Shown here one piece after another: positions 45,740-60,109 of a stretch of 64,000 bases of DNA. The DNA comes from Luzula sylvatica. Taxonomy: Eukaryota > Streptophyta > Magnoliopsida > Poales > Juncaceae. A program made the translations under genes and the position numbers. The notes below the pieces were generated by a model. That model ran no database searches. It worked only from the letters and a program-made list of their open reading frames with translations, and had not been told where the DNA came from. Positions within the stretch are counted from its first letter, which is position 1; each line of letters starts with the position of its first letter. The stretch is taken from positions 52,385,355-52,449,354 of the forward strand of contig OX326960.1 in assembly GCA_946800325.1 (NCBI GenBank), read 5' to 3'.

Positions 45740-45960
45740 GTCCGTCGTGACGGACTGGTTTGTCCGTCATGACGGACCATAATGCATTGTTTTACACCAA
45801 TATGTGAGTATAGCGTCGTGACAGACTAGTTGTCCGTCACGACGGAGCTGCGTCACGACGGACAAGTTGGTCCGTCCTGACGGAGCTGAATAGTAAAAGC
45901 TATTACAGTAAATTTGATACGTCCGTCGTTACGGACTATGGTGCGTCATGACGGACATTA
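45740..45960. repeat. TCCGTCGTGACGGA-type palindrome cluster in solo LTR A
   Basis: About eight copies of TCCGTC(A/G)TGACGGA, TCCGTCACGACGGA and near variants at 15-35 bp spacing. They continue a cluster begun at about 44502 on the other side of the inserted solo LTR C. Confidence 0.85.
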
Positions 45961-47022
45961 GTCTGAATTCTGGAATAGTAGTTTTGTTAAAGATACTCAT
46001 TAATCCTCATTAATGGGGTGTTTTATTATAAGATCAATGGTTGATCTTCTTCTCTCTTCAGGATTCATTCTACAGAAAGTTTAGACTTGTGAGACAAGCC
46101 AAAGATAGATCTAAACACCATTAGAGGTTGTAAGAATTGAGCAAGTTTACGGCGATTTTGGGGGAATCGTGCGTAACCGAGAGACGAAAGATCGTGGTGG
46201 ATACGAGTAGAGAGGTTTCAGGTTGAAACTTTTCGTTGTGATCTTACGGGAGTAAGTTCGAGCAAGATCGAAGGACAAACCGGAAGTAATCCGGTTGTAT
46301 TCGACGAATCGGAGCTTCAAGCAATGTGTCGAATCGTGCGGGTGTGGGACGCACGTGTTACCGGGATCGAAGCAAGGACAACAACTACGTGATCAATCCG
46401 TCCCTGTGATCAATTTCACGCAATATGATTTCTCTATATATAATAGTTATATATAGGTAGTTGCATGTAGATTAGTATTTGTGTCCTCGGATCGGCGGCG
46501 TGGTCCTCGGGATCGGGTCGGACCGGGCCTCTCAATCCGCTGCGTGGGGATCGGTAGCGACATCGATACCCAAAAATCTGGTCCTCTTGTTTAATGATAT
46601 TTGTCAATCGAAAGTCATGGTGATAGTCATCATTATATTTTGATTTACTATACTAATTCTCGATACCAAACCAAATTAACAAATACAATCGATAGTAACT
46701 CGCAATATTATTGACTCTGCGCAGAGATTCGTTAACAATTCATCGAGAGGCCTAAAGGGATATTTCTTTCTCGCAAAAGAAACAATTCCTATCTTAGTAA
46801 CTCACATCGATTTCCGCATTTCGTACAATACCCAATAATGATCATTTTGGTCGTTCTGTTACAAACAACGGAAAACAACATTAGAGTATTGCGCTACCCA
46901 TGCAAAACGATTAATGATCGCCTCAACTGTGAAGAACCAAAACCTTACTCGTTGCGAGTCCATCTATAATGACTAAATCATGTTATGGTCTCGCACTTGT
47001 GGTCAAGTCCAATATGTATAAC

Positions 47023-47146
<124 letters not shown>

Positions 47147-47815
47147 TCGACAAGCATTTTATCCTATGGTTAGCAATACATAATCATCACCTCGACTAAT
47201 ATTTAGTCTATTATCACATAATATATATGCTTAACACTTAAACATCTTAATCGTGACTAGGAACGATTTAGAATTGGTAACTTAAGGTGTGATGGTTTTA
47301 CTAAACATAATCACGTATTATGTAGACGCTCACACAAGCCCAAATCAAGGTTCATGTAATCAAATTACACAACCCGCACACGTTTTTCATATAAGATAAA
47401 TGCAAATAAAATTTAAAGAAATTAATTTTTTTTTTAAAGTACATTAATATAGGTTAAGAATTTGGTTGATGCATCGTTTACAACTATAACCTACGAGGAA
47501 TATCGCATTAGATGGCTACACTCAACTCTCTTTCTCCTCTAGGTATCTCATACCTATAGTCTTCGCATGACAGTCATGCATGACTAAAGAGAGCGGTTCG
47601 GTAAATGGGTCTGCTACGTTTCCTCTAGTGTCTATCTTCGTTATGATCACAATACACAACCACAAGATCCTTGATATTAGTGTCTATCTTCCTTTATAAA
47701 ATTTCACGGATCAAGTGAAATTTCTTGAGTATTTGCTTGGAGCGGTGGTGCGACCTCGGTTCCTTGACTTGTGATATTGCGACAATCGCAATACACAACC
47801 ACAAGATCCTGATAT

Positions 47816-48476
47816 GGGCTATTTTAAGCATATTTTAAAGGGTTAAATTAAAAGAGGAATTTTAGCACAATAAATCACTTAGTTAGCATATGAATTGTTC
47901 ATAATTTTAATATCATTGAAAATTGCTTAACTACTTGAATTTGTGTTATTTTTAGGGTTACAACTGAGAATTTGCAAAATTGGAGATCATGTCCGCATTC
48001 CTCTCTCTTTTCTGATGAAGTTGATAAATAATACCATAATATTCAGAGAAGGAATGAGAGAGAAAGCAGGACCCGGTTGTGGATCTCACATGAAGACCAA
48101 AATTTTCTACCACGAACCACGAAAAACAAAGGCCAGATTCATATTCCTCTCATTCTTCCAATCAAAATGGTATATTCACATTAATTTTTTGGACAAAGAA
48201 TGAGAGAACAATAAAGAGAGAGAAACTAGAGAGAAAAAGTGGGTCCCACACCCAAGTGACTCGTTGCACAGTAAAAAATCTCATATATATCCAATGCCAG
48301 ATAACTGCCAAAAAAATATCTGCCAGAAAGCACAAATTGTCTGTATCCGTAGTTAAAACTTAAAATATCAAGTATACAATAAGATAAAATATATTACACT
48401 ATCTAATGATTAAAATTGTGCCACGCAAATTAATGATTATGCAAATTATAAATCTAAAAGAATCAAGTATAAATCT
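47816..48476. other. Unassigned sequence between Copia D and the LINE
   Basis: It begins TGATATGGGCTATTTTAAGC exactly where Copia D breaks off, which may be an LTR start of another element, but no matching end was found. It also contains AGGAATGAGAGAGAAAG and loosely inverted CATTCCTCTC(T/A) copies. No gene was recognised. Confidence 0.35.
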
Positions 48477-48491
48477 AAAAGAATCAAGTAT

Positions 48492-49150
48492 CTCTCATTG
48501 GCTCCTCATCTAAGGGTCCTGCAGAAGAAGAGAATGAAAATATATTAGAAAATAATGTATTAAATGAATTTGAACTATCAAAAGGAGAGGTGAATGATGC
48601 AGATCAGGTGTTTGATCATATGTCAAAAGAGTCAATGGAGACTCCAGTTGATAAGATTGAGAGAAAAAGCTTGAAAGAGGATATGTTAAAAGGTAATCAA
48701 AATCCAAATGAAGATTCAAATAAGAGTTTGGTACCGGTACCGGTACCGGAAAGTTTGGGGATGAATGCAAAGGAATCAAATAAAATAAATTCATCAGATA
48801 AATGTATCATGCTAAGACGAAGTGATAGATTGAAAAATAAAAAAGGAAACAATATGGATAATATTCAGTATAAAGAAAAAAGTCATGGATTTGAAAAAAT
48901 CCATCATAAAGCAAGAAAAGGGGTAAATGCAAAAATGGATCCTGAAAAAATGTTTTTGGAAGAGGAAGATATATATGATTTATTACATTCAGTGGGGATC
49001 ATGGTAAATGAAGATATGAGAGATATTATAAAATCTTTAGGAAAATCTGGAAAATTGGTTAAAGAGGAAAAATTAAATGAATTGGCCATAGTGGTGGAAG
49101 AGAATAATGAGTTGGAAGGGGGAGAGTTGATAAATTCTGATGAAGTTTAA
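48492..49150 (+). pseudogene. LINE ORF1 C-terminal part
   Basis: An open frame from the element's left edge through 49150 encodes a charged, low-complexity sequence (rich in N, K, E) with VPVPVPE from a GGTACC repeat and RRSDRLKNKK. No zinc knuckle or RRM is visible because the 5' part is missing. It overlaps the ORF2 start by 11 bases in another frame. Confidence 0.6.
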
Positions 49151-52100
49151 AAATCTTAAGATTTTAAATTGGAATGTAAGGGGTCTAAATGGTAAAAAGA
49201 AAAGAATATTAATTAGGGATTTTATTTGTGAAGTGCATCCAGAAATTTGTTGTTTACAAGAGACTAAATTAAGTATTTGTGATGGGAAAATATGTAAGGA
49301 AATAAAGATCAAAGGTTTAAATAGTTTTGATACCTTGAATGCAGAAGGTACTGCAGGAGGCATTTTATTAGCTTGGTGTAGTAATATTTTTGAGCAAAAA
49401 TCTGTAGAAAAGAGAAAATATTCATTAACAATAGTACTTAAATGTAAATGGAATAATGAGGAGATTATGTTAACAGGAGTTTATGGGCCTCAACTACAAA
49501 AAGAGAAAGAGGATTTCTTAAATGAATTAAATGAAATTGGAATGAGTGTGGAAATTCCATGGTTGATAATGAGTGATTTTAACATGGTTTCTAGTGTGGA
49601 AGAAAGAAAATTTGTGGAAAATAGGCATTATGAAGGAATTAACTAGTTTAATTCTTTTATAAATAATAATAATTTGATAAATTTACCTCTAGAAGGGAAA
49701 GAGTTTACCTGACCTAATAATACAACCATGGCAAGATTGGATAGGTTTCTTTTTAACCTATCTTGGTCACAGAGGTATCCAAATGTTGTACAGATGGCAT
49801 TATCCAATCCAAATTCAGATCATAATCCAATTACATTGAAGGTAACCTCATCTTTTCCAATCTTCCCTGGATTTAGATGTGAAGCTCACTGGATAAAAAA
49901 TGAGGAAGCAAATCAGTTGATAATTAATCATTTAAATGCAAGTACAAATAAGTTATTCGGGGAGCTAAATGAAAAAATTAGGGTTTTGGGGGTTAAGTTG
50001 AAAAGATGGAGTAATAACAGGAGGAGAAACTCAAAATTTCCGAAAAAGAATTGTGAAATGATTTTGGAATGGATTGATAAAAAGAAGGGAAAAAATAATC
50101 TGTCTCAATTGGAGTTTTGGTTTGAAAAGATAATTAAGATGAGGTTGGAAGATCTTATTATTGAGAATTATGAACATTGGAAGGTTAGAGCTAAGCATAG
50201 ATGGTTGAATGAAGGAGATGGTAATACAAAAAAATTTCATAATTATGCAACTATTAAGAAAAATAAATTGATGATATCTACAATTAATAATCCAGAGGAT
50301 TTTGTGATCATAAAACAAAAGCAAAAATTTTGTTTAATTTCTATAAAGAACTGATGGGAACTGAATCAGTAGTAAAGGAAGAAAATCCAGTATTTATGGT
50401 TTCAAGCATTTATGAAAATCAAAGGGCTTTGTTGGAAAATTTAAATGAAAATATAAAAATGGAGGAGTTGGATGAAGCAGTAAAAAAATGGAAATCAGGA
50501 AAATCTACTGGACCAGATGGGTTAAATGGTGAGTTTTTAAAAAATATATTGGTATGTGATGAAAGAGGAGGTTTTTAACATAATTACCTCTCAAAACCCT
50601 GAGGAAGGTCTGGGGGGTCTTGAAGCATCTTTCATCGCATTGCTGCCCAAAAAAGAGAATCCTAGTTCTGCAAAAGATTTTAGACCTATTAGTTTAATTA
50701 CTGGGATTCAGAAAATAATTTCAAAAGTATTGGCAAATAGATTGAAAAAAGTCATCAATGACTTGATTTTACCAAATCAATTGGGTTTCATGGCTAATAG
50801 AGGGATAGGTGGATGTTATGTGTTTGCTAGGGAAGTGATTTTTAAAGCAAAAATAATGAATTATCCAATGTTATTATTTAAGGTTGATATACATAAACCT
50901 TTTGATACAATAGCTTGGGAATTTATATTAGAGATAATGGAGGTAAGAGGTTTTGGTACCAATTGGTTGAAATGGATTAAGAATTGGATTTTTAATGGAT
51001 CCACTAAGATCATTTTGAATGAGATTCCAGGTAAGAGTGTTCATCTTAAAAGAGGGGTAAGACAAGGGGATCCCTTGTCTCCACATCTCTTTATTATTGC
51101 CATTGATTCTCTTGCCAGAATGATTCAAGTTCTAGGAGAAAAAGGTTTCATTGATAAACATATTGCATAAGGTTCTTTAACATTATTTTATGCAGATGAT
51201 GCACTCTTCTTATTAAAACCTAATTCATTGCAAGCTAGAAGATTGAAATTTATTCTGGACTCCTATGGAAATAGTGCTGGTTTGAAAATAAACTATGAAA
51301 AATCTGAATTTACAATTATGGCAAATTCAGAAGTGGAAAAAGAGAAAATTTGCAGAGAATTAGGGTGTCCATATGTAACATTTCCATTTACTTATTTGGG
51401 GTACCCTCTCAGTGACAAGAAACCAAGAAGAGAAGATTGGAATTTATTAATTGGGAAATTTCAGAAAAAATTAGATGGATGGAAATGGGCATTATTGGAT
51501 TTAAGTGGAAGATTAACACTTGTAAATTCAGTATTATCCTCTATGCCAGTATATTTTTTCATGGTATTTTAGTGTCCAATATGGGCAATTAAAGAAATGA
51601 AAAAAATGAGGAGAGAATTCTTATGGAAGGGCAATGATAAAAAAAGGTTTAAATTTAATCTCTTGGAAAGCTGTGTGTAGGCCAAAGAGGGTAGGGGGTC
51701 TAGGAGTAATTGAATTAGAAAGTTTTAATTGGGCTTTATTGCAAAAGTGGCTATGGAGGTATTATAATGAGGAAAAAGACTTAATTGGAAAAACTTAGTT
51801 AGCCCTCTGGCAAGCAAAAAATTAGGCAATTATATGAACCACAAGGATTCTTATTTTTGGAGGGATCTTCAGTCATATTTAAATGTTTTTTGGAGGGCAG
51901 TGAAGTTTGAAATAGGAAGTGGTTTCAATACCAGTTTCTGGTACAATGATTGGGGGGATGGTCTAATGTATCAAAGGGTACCGGTTCTATTTAGTGAATC
52001 AATTAAAAAAGAGGGATCTTTAAAGGAATTTAAGAGCATGATTGACCTAAAAGAAGCATTTAATGAACAGCTAAGTCCTGATGCTCAATTAGATTTAGAC

Positions 52101-52685
52101 TGGATTAAAAGAAAATTGGAAGGAATTATTCTAATTGAAGGGAAAAGAGACAAAATTTTCTGGAATTGGGATAATTCAAGAAAATTCTGTGTTAAAAGTG
52201 CTTATAATTTTGTAATGGAAGGGGTGTACTCATGCAGCAATTTGGGATCTTTATGGAAATTAAAATTACCATCAAAATTGATAATTTTTTGGTGGTTATT
52301 CAAGCAGAAAAAGATTTTAACGCAAGATAATCTAATTAAAAGGGGAATGTATATAACAAACAGATGTTACCTGTGTCGAGTTCAGGCTGAATCGGTGGAT
52401 CATCTTTCAGGTGAGTGCTCGTTTGTTCGTCTGCATTGGGAGGCACTGAAGTCTGAATTTCCATTAATCGGGCTCAAAGATTCGGTGGAGGAAATGATTG
52501 AAAGCACCACCTCAAACTGAGCAAGCATCGTGTCCAGTCAGTTAGCGACAGCTTTTGTGTACTGTATCTGGCGAGAAAAGTGTAGGAGAGTCTTCTCGGA
52601 TGATCGGAGAGAGGGATCGAGCTTAATTGGGGAGATGGTGAATGATTGGAGACAATTAGAGAAAAGGGGAAGAAGTTTTTTTTAA
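49140..52685 (+). pseudogene. LINE ORF2 (endonuclease-reverse transcriptase), broken
   Basis: The APE-type endonuclease begins LNWNVRGLNGKKK and CCLQETK, continues with GVYGP and LIMSDFNMV, and ends SDHNPI (about 49800). Reverse transcriptase shows KSGKSTGPDGLNGEFLKN, then ALLPKKENPSSAKDFRPISL, motif A VDIHKPFDTI, GVRQGDPLSP and the catalytic FYADDA (about 51188). The family's usual KAFD in motif A reads KPFD here. The zinc-binding region carries CYLCRVQAESVDHLSGEC. In-frame stops or frameshifts fall near 49644, 50340-50570, 51168, 51570, 51650 and 51798, and a stop at 52518 precedes the last conserved segment (SSQLATAFVYCIWREKCRRV). It is not functional. Confidence 0.9.
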
Positions 52686-53423
52686 GAAGACGGTGGATAG
52701 ATCTGAGAACACAAGTACTTCGTGTTAGTACATGTGTTTTCGTTGGGAGACTGAATGGAGAGGGGGAATAGAAAGAAAAATGGGCTGAAGAATGAGGTTG
52801 GGCCTCTAAGGCATGCATTTTGAGTTTATCATATGTTGGTTATAGCATTTTGTTCTTTTGTTTAATTTTGTTTTGAGATAGTTTAGTTTATGTTTAAATA
52901 TATGTAAGAATTGGAACGCTGGTGTATATTAAAGTTTAATATATTTATTATTTGGAAGGGGGCTTTTGATCTCCCTCCAAATTTACTCAAAAAAAGAAAA
53001 GAAAAAAAGAATCAAGTATACAAAATTAATAGATGGCTAATCGTTAAGATATAGGTTGGTGTGAGAAGTTCTATGGTACATTTTTATTTGTGATGATACA
53101 CTATTTTTCAAAGATACTTTGAGTAACTATAAATTAAAGAGTGTTCAAGATAAACTCTCAAGTGTATTTATTAATTAATGAAAATTAATGATATGCTAAA
53201 TAGAAATTTGTATTGATCTTTTTTTAAAACAATCCGTTACAAATAATTTTTAAGATACGTTTTTTTAAATATCGAATTAATTGCTAAATATTAAAAATAT
53301 TCCTTCAAAAGAATGTATTATATAAATGTCCTTTTAATAAAAAAAAAATTTGAAATAACCCTCTATCTTTTATTTATCTTTTCTTGAATTTGTAAAAAAA
53401 AAACTCACTTTTTAAATAAACCT

Positions 53424-53430
53424 CCCCCCC

Positions 53431-53461
<31 letters not shown>

Positions 53462-53471
53462 ACACACACAC
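53424..53471. repeat. Poly(C)-(CA)n compound microsatellite
   Basis: About 24 C residues followed by about 24 bp of CA repeats, then CCCCAC. It lies in the left arm of the Mutator-type element and is absent from its right arm. Confidence 0.95.
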
Positions 53472-53918
53472 CCCACAAAAAAAAAAACAAGGTTTCGTTT
53501 TCATTTACCATCCATAAAGGTTAATCTCAATATTTCATGGTGTTGGCATTCTTTTGGACCAAAATATCCCTTTATTGTCCATATTTAATTTTATTATACC
53601 GATTTTTGTATTATTTTATTAATTTAAAAATTTCCATAAATATTTTTTTAACATATACTAATTTAAAAATTAGTCGCTAAAATAATATTTCTTGCCAAAC
53701 TATGTATTGTCGCTAGTTTTAAATTCAGCACCTTGTTTGATTTCAGTATCTACTTTCATTTCAGCAGTAGTTTGACTTCAGTATCTAGTTTAATTTCAGC
53801 ATCTAGTTTTATTTAACAATAAATGAACATTAAAATTAAATGTTAAAATAATATTATTTTGTGAAGACATTTTCATGAATATTTTTTAAAATGGTTATTT
53901 ATATTTTATTATTTAATA

Positions 53919-54964
53919 TGTTGGGAATTCACCCGACCCCGGGCCCGCGCAGCGGATATGAAGTCCCGGTCCGGTTCCCTAAATCCAAGATCACGCCATG
54001 ACTTCGAGGGTACGATGCAATAGAAGGATAGACGATTACCAGCGTGAAATTGATCACGCACGACGGGTTGATCGCTCGCATCCTTTCTTACTCCGGTGTC
54101 ACGTTGGTGACTAGTCTGTGCGTCCCATACCACACGTCTCCCACCGTCTTGACACGCCTCCGCTTGTCTTTCGTGCGTCCCACGTCCACACTCTTCCACA
54201 GCCCACAGTTTTTCTCCTTCGGTTTGATCACAATCGGAGAGCCACAAGTGTCGCTCCTCTACTTGTATCCACCGTGAGTCAGAGTTTGTCGGTCGCGGGT
54301 GCAACTGCCTAGACGCTGCACCGGCGAACTTGCTTGATTAGATCAATTCTCTACACCGAGAAAAACTCTTTTTCTCGGTTTTCTCTCTTCGCACTCTTTC
54401 ACTCTCTTGAAAGATGCTTCTTTATATTTCTGGATTATTCTGAATAATACCATATATTCATCTGAATGATCTAGTCCTTAGATGAGAGAGAATTATCCTA
54501 TTTATATCACATAGGATTAGGATTGGCCAAAAAACATGTATATCCAATATACACTCTTGCACACAGGAAGATGCATGAATCTGTTCAGTATTCTGTCCAT
54601 ACGAAATTGGTAAATTCCTCTGACAGAAAATCAACCTACAATAAAGTTTTAGATAATCTTATTATCTACCCAACCCAATTTGTCCTGGCCCAATTGGAGT
54701 TCGTATGCAACAGTTATGACCGTTTTACTAACTGTATGTCATACTGTTGCACCCTTTCGGTATTTCATAGAAACAATACTGATACTTCGTTCATACGAAA
54801 TATATTTCTACATGAAGGTTGTAGATAATCTTATTATCTATCTAACCCAATTTGAACCATTCAAATTGGATTTGCCTACTGAAAGATATGACCACGAATG
54901 TACGCTTACATTCGTTTATCCTTGTGTACACTTTTACGGTTGATCCGAAACTGTATTTCCTTCA
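53919..54964 (-). repeat. 3' LTR of Copia copy 2
   Basis: TGTTGGGAATTCACCC to TTCCTTCA. Very few differences from the LTR at 61053-62098 are visible. It lacks some U3 sequence present in the 1170-bp LTRs of copy 1 (for example the AATATACACATTATTTA stretch). Confidence 0.9.
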
Positions 54965-54975
54965 GTCTCCCACTC
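54965..54975 (-). other. Polypurine tract of Copia copy 2
   Basis: GTCTCCCACTC on the plus strand, directly beside the 3' LTR and identical to the tract of copy 1. Confidence 0.8.
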
Positions 54976-54979
54976 AATT

Positions 54980-57900
54980 TCAGATCTACCTAAAAGGTAC
55001 TCATGCCTATCCAATATGCACGATTTTTAGAGAATATAGCTCACGTATCAAATACCAAGCTATGCACATCTTATGTGCCAACTTTATAATCAAGCCCGAC
55101 TTAGTACGACTCGTTGTGTGACCAGGTAAGTTCGGTTAACGATGGTAGTAGGTTGTTTCCATAGCACTACAAGCCCATGAGCGGGATCTAGTCACTCCAT
55201 CGTGGCTACCCATGTTAACACGAAGAATGATTGTGATCATTGTGCCTATCTCGAATAGAAGTCATTAGTTCTCTTGTTAGCGATATCCGTTAATCAAAAG
55301 GCATGGTGGTAGTCATCCTTATATTTTGATTAACTATACATATTCCTCGTTTCCGAACTGATTTAACAAATTCAATCGATATTGACCGTTAATATCATTG
55401 ACCATGGCCATGGTTTTCGTTAATCAATTCATCGAGTGGCCAAAGAGATATCTCTTCCTTTCAGAATAAACAATTCCTATCTTGGAGACTCACATTGAAT
55501 TCCGTGTTTCGGACAATACCCAATGATGACCGTTTTGACTCCCTGTTACGGTGAGCGTAAGGTCATATCAAAGCATTGTGTTACGCACGTAACGCAATCA
55601 ATGGTAAATGCTTCACTCTTAAGCAAACTGAATCATGACTAGGGATGTTTAGAAATGAAACTTTAAGTGTGACGGTTTCGCTGCACATAATCCTCAATTA
55701 TGTCGACGTCCACACAAGTTCAAATCAGGGTTCATGTAATCAAATTACACAACCCGCACACAATTTTCATATAAGGTGAATGCATATTAATTTAAGTAAA
55801 CAAAAAAATTTTAAAAGGGATGCATTCATACGGATTAAGTATTTGGGTGATACAACGTTTACCTATGGGTATCTCCATACCCATCACCTGCGAGGACTAT
55901 CGTATTAGATAACTACACTCTACTCTCTTCTTCCTCCTCTAGGTATCTCCATACCCATAGTCATCGCATGATAGTCATGCGCGACTAGAGAGCGGTTTTG
56001 TAAACGGTTCCGCACGTCGCCGCTAGTGTTAATCTTCTTAAGGTTTGGAACATTTCCAATACCTATGATCACATCTTTCATAAAATTTCATGGATCAAAT
56101 GAAATTTTCCGAGTATTATCTAGAAGTGGTTGTGACCTCGGCATTTTTGGTTTGTACTATTGCGTCGCACGCAATACACAACCATAAATCCGATAACTCG
56201 TGACTACTCGAGTTTGGTCATGTATCCTTGATCCATACCGCTTCCTTTTGTGATTAATAACCACAATATACTCGCCTCCGTAAATAGAATCATAAATTAT
56301 TGGTCTTGTGGAACCTTTCCACATAACCGTGTTTTCGTTTAAGCAAAACATGTACACACTTTGTGATCGAAAGTCGTGCTACATATTTAGACGTGCCATA
56401 TTTGGAAACTGTTGTTGTTATAAATCTTTATAACCAACACGTCGTCCACACCGATATAGATAAAATAAAATCCTGAATTCTTTTGCAAAGTATTCAAGGA
56501 TAACATTCACTGCTATCAATACAAATCCCGATGGGTTTAAAGATACATAACCATTATGTATATATATGTATAACCATTATATATTCACAAGAGTTAGTCT
56601 CATGTAATTGCATTACATTCAAACTCGTGTGATTCCCATGGATTTTATTGATGGTGAACTAGACGCTCTATGTGTACGACGTATAGCCACATACATATCA
56701 TGACAGATATAATAGATCCTCACATCAAATGTAAAGCATCATATTATTATTTTCCGCCCTACTTGATGTCTCACATCGAGCCGTAGAAAATTCCTGTCAT
56801 TCGACATTTCGATTTAACTCCGCCAAGGAGTTTATATGTTGAAAACCATTTTCAACAATATGTCGATATACGTGCTATAATATAGAACGAGAAACTTCTT
56901 AGATATATCCTATAGATCTTCACGCTTAATTCATAAGCGGTCTCGCCTAAATTGTGTGTCGTTACAAGAAATATAACGCGGCTCCCACTAACCTTCATGT
57001 GTACACAAAGTTTCCATTTGTTTCGACAATGTTATAACAGTTTATAACTTCGTCAAAACGAATATTCCAATTCCGAGAAGCTTTTTCTAATCCATCATAT
57101 GGATCGTTAAAGCGTGCATATCCTATCCCCGATTCTTATGAATCGACAAAACCGTAAGGTTGTGTCAAGTACACATCCTTTCATAAAATTTCTGTCAAGA
57201 AATTCGGTTTTGACATCCATTTTGCCACATCACATAGTCATAATATGCGACCATGGTAAACAGAATTTCGAGAATGTGAAAGCATGGCAACATGCGAAAA
57301 CGTTTCTTCATAGTCCAACTATGAATTACTTGAAACTCTTCGCTACGAGCCTCGCTTTGCATATATGCAACTTCCTATCCATGTAGGTTCTTCACCTTGA
57401 AAATCCATTCACATTTCACGGGTCTAACCCTGAAAGTAATGAAATCAAGTTCTAAACTTGATAATTTACGCGGATCGAATCTCAGATTTCATGACACCTT
57501 GCCATGTGGAACCGTTAATTTTCATAGCATCCTTGTAGGATATCGAATCACCATATGATTTCGATCTATCATCATTAGCAACGATAAATCCGTATTTACC
57601 GACTTATGATATAGCCTACTTGATCTACGAAAAATTCTTTTGTGTGTTCGACTCGTATTCATCAACTCTTGATGAAGTCGTGTCAAGTTTCATCGGTACA
57701 ATGTTCATTTTCCAGATCTCGAACTATTTCGAGATTTATTCTACTCCCACTAGCCCGCATAGAGATAAACGACATCAAGTTCCAAACTTGTGCGCATCCA
57801 GTCCTCCTCTAAGAAGGCATCTCTTCGAGCCACGAAAATCTCATCTTCGTCGGGAAGTTAGAACTAATACCCTTTAGTTTCCTTTAGGATATATGATAAA

Positions 57901-60100
57901 CGAACAATTTTCAGATTTGGGATTGAGTTGAATCGAAACCAATTTCGAAAATATACTCACATCCTTAAATCTGTACAAATGACAACTTCGGAACCATTCC
58001 GATCCATATCTCATACGGCGTCTTTTGTACCGATTAGAAGGTTTATGGTCCATATCATATATGCAACCATTCATTAGTACCGCCGTCTCAAGGGCGTATC
58101 CCCAAAACATTTTTGGGAGATCCTTTTGACTTATCATTTATCGAACCATGTCTTACATGCGTTCATTTCCTCTTTTCAAATACATCTCAATGTTTCGAAA
58201 TGAAGATAATCGTGAAACGATTCCACAATCATAAATGATCATCAATACTTATAACTCAAATATCGCCTCTTCGATCATATCGAGGTGCGTAGCTCAAATA
58301 CTTGCCTCCTCGATCCTATCAAAGGGCTTTGATTTTCTTGCTAATTAGTCGATTTTGTATTTTGTTTTTGAAACTCTTTGAACCTTTCAAAAGTCTCCGC
58401 TTCGGCACGCATTAAACAGATATTACCGTATCTACGTTAACCGTCCGTAAACGTAACAAAATACCGTTAGCCTCCTCTTGCCTCAGAATTTATCGGATCA
58501 TTTACATCTTAATGTAATTTCCAATAATTCGTTGGATCTTTCTCCAACCTTTGGAGAATGACGCCCTTTGTCGTCTTGCCTCATAAATAAGTATCGCATT
58601 AATCAATCGAATCAAATTCGAATGATTCTAGCAATCCATCATATGGATTCTAGATACGCGTATCTCGTTTATATGGCCAAGATGACAACGCCAAAAGTAG
58701 CAATCAACTTCTAGGTTTAATCCTCCTCGGATTTCACCATTCTTTGAGTCATTAGTTTGGACAACTCTTTCTCCGAACTTTCTGTTTGGAAAACAATTTC
58801 CCAAAATATACCCTTAGACATTTATTTCTTTCGATCCCACCCTTGAATTACAAGGACATCCACGCATCTCTATGCATTGGATTCCTCGGATGCTCCGAGC
58901 ATCTCCAATTCAAATTTACATCGCATCTCATGCAATTCCGGGATCGACTTATCAATCGAATGCATATGATATTCGGTCACGAAGATCAAATCTCGTACCA
59001 TCAACACACGAGTGTTAATCAAAGACCCATAAGGCGTCTCAAAATTAACATACTCTTTGAGCCGCATCGAACCATTCAACGCGCTCTAGCTCTTGAAACT
59101 ATTTCATGAGCGTTGTGTTTTACTTTCGTATGCACCCGAATTCTCAAAAAAAATTTGAGAAATTTGCGTCTATACATGCCACCACAAGTCACATACTATC
59201 GTTCGATTCCTTCTTAAGTTTATCGAACCCGACTTTCTCTAAAGCCAAAACATCGAGCCCTGAATCTACCATTTTCGTGTCCAACACGTTCCTTTAAGTC
59301 TAAGAACTATTCTTTGACTATCGAGGTTAATTACGGTAATTCCAGTCCAAAATCTATCTATCATATCGATCTCATCGATATATTTGGTGTTGCTTGAAAA
59401 CATATTTCTAAACGAATGATGAAGATTAAGTTCCTAACCGTGCGTACTTAATCTATATGCTTATATGATGAATATATGGATGTGTTATTTTTATCGAATC
59501 GATAACCCTCATACCGATACGGGACTCCAAGTCCATAACACTCAAGACCCATATTTCCGTTCCTCCCACAAGTGACTTTAGCCTATCGGGTGGGATCCCG
59601 TTATTTAGGTAGGATTATATCCAATCGCATCATATGCGACTCTTGAACCTTTATAGGATTTCGGTGATGGATCGTATCATATACAATCCCATTTCCGTGT
59701 GTACATCCTATCTATGCCCCGAACTCCAATCGGATTGGCCTGGACGGTTAAGTCACAACCATATCCAACGTATCGTTCAAATAAGCTACTAGTGAGTCGA
59801 CTTTAGCCTGGGCCTCACAAGTCCTGATTTAACGCTTGCCACCCTTTCGATAGTTACAATATCACGTGCCCGACTTTAGCCTGAACCCACGTGAAACGTA
59901 ACACCAAACTCGGTGGTTGTGGACATGGAAGGCATTTACATGACTTAAATATTATGAGGGATCATGCATATGCATGTTTAAATAATTCGTGACATAATCA
60001 TATTATTTCACTATCACAAGATTTTCGAAATGCATATGATTTCTATAGGGAGAGTAATTATTCTAAATAAATACTAATCTATATGCTAGTATGATTGAAT
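54980..60100 (-). pseudogene. Degenerate Copia gag-pol of copy 2
   Basis: Minus-strand fragments are as follows. Gag at 58870-59079 (VRDLIFVTEYHMHSIDKSIP, then ELHEMRCKFELEMLGA). Integrase C-terminal part at 57874-58137 (ISQKDLPKMFWGYALETAVL), which matches the Copia motif LP-FWGYALETA. RNase H at 56157-56357 (FCLNENTVMWKGSTRPIIYD, then GGEYIVVINHKRK), corresponding to the Copia pattern of TLNGGAVSWKSSKQ followed by TEAEYIAA, but with the conserved S(T)TEAEY acidic context eroded to IYGGEY. Every domain is interrupted, and no frame exceeds about 95 codons. Relative to copy 1 about 225 bp is deleted after 55603, while 55920-56150 is retained. Confidence 0.8.
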
Positions 60101-60109
60101 TAATTGATT

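Larger units (their letters stand above)
48492..53004 (+). mobile_element. Long L1-type LINE, 5'-truncated in ORF1
   Basis: A 15-bp direct repeat AAAAGAATCAAGTAT flanks the element (48477-48491 and 53005-53019). The left copy is part of a 21-bp tandem doublet (48450-48491). An A-rich tail (about 52988-53008) precedes the right repeat. The interior holds the C-terminal part of ORF1 and a nearly complete ORF2 (endonuclease, reverse transcriptase, zinc-binding C-terminus). It starts in mid-ORF1, so it is 5'-truncated at insertion. Confidence 0.88.

Noticed and set aside
52474..52818. 114-codon minus-strand frame
   Set aside because: It is antisense to the C-terminus of LINE ORF2.
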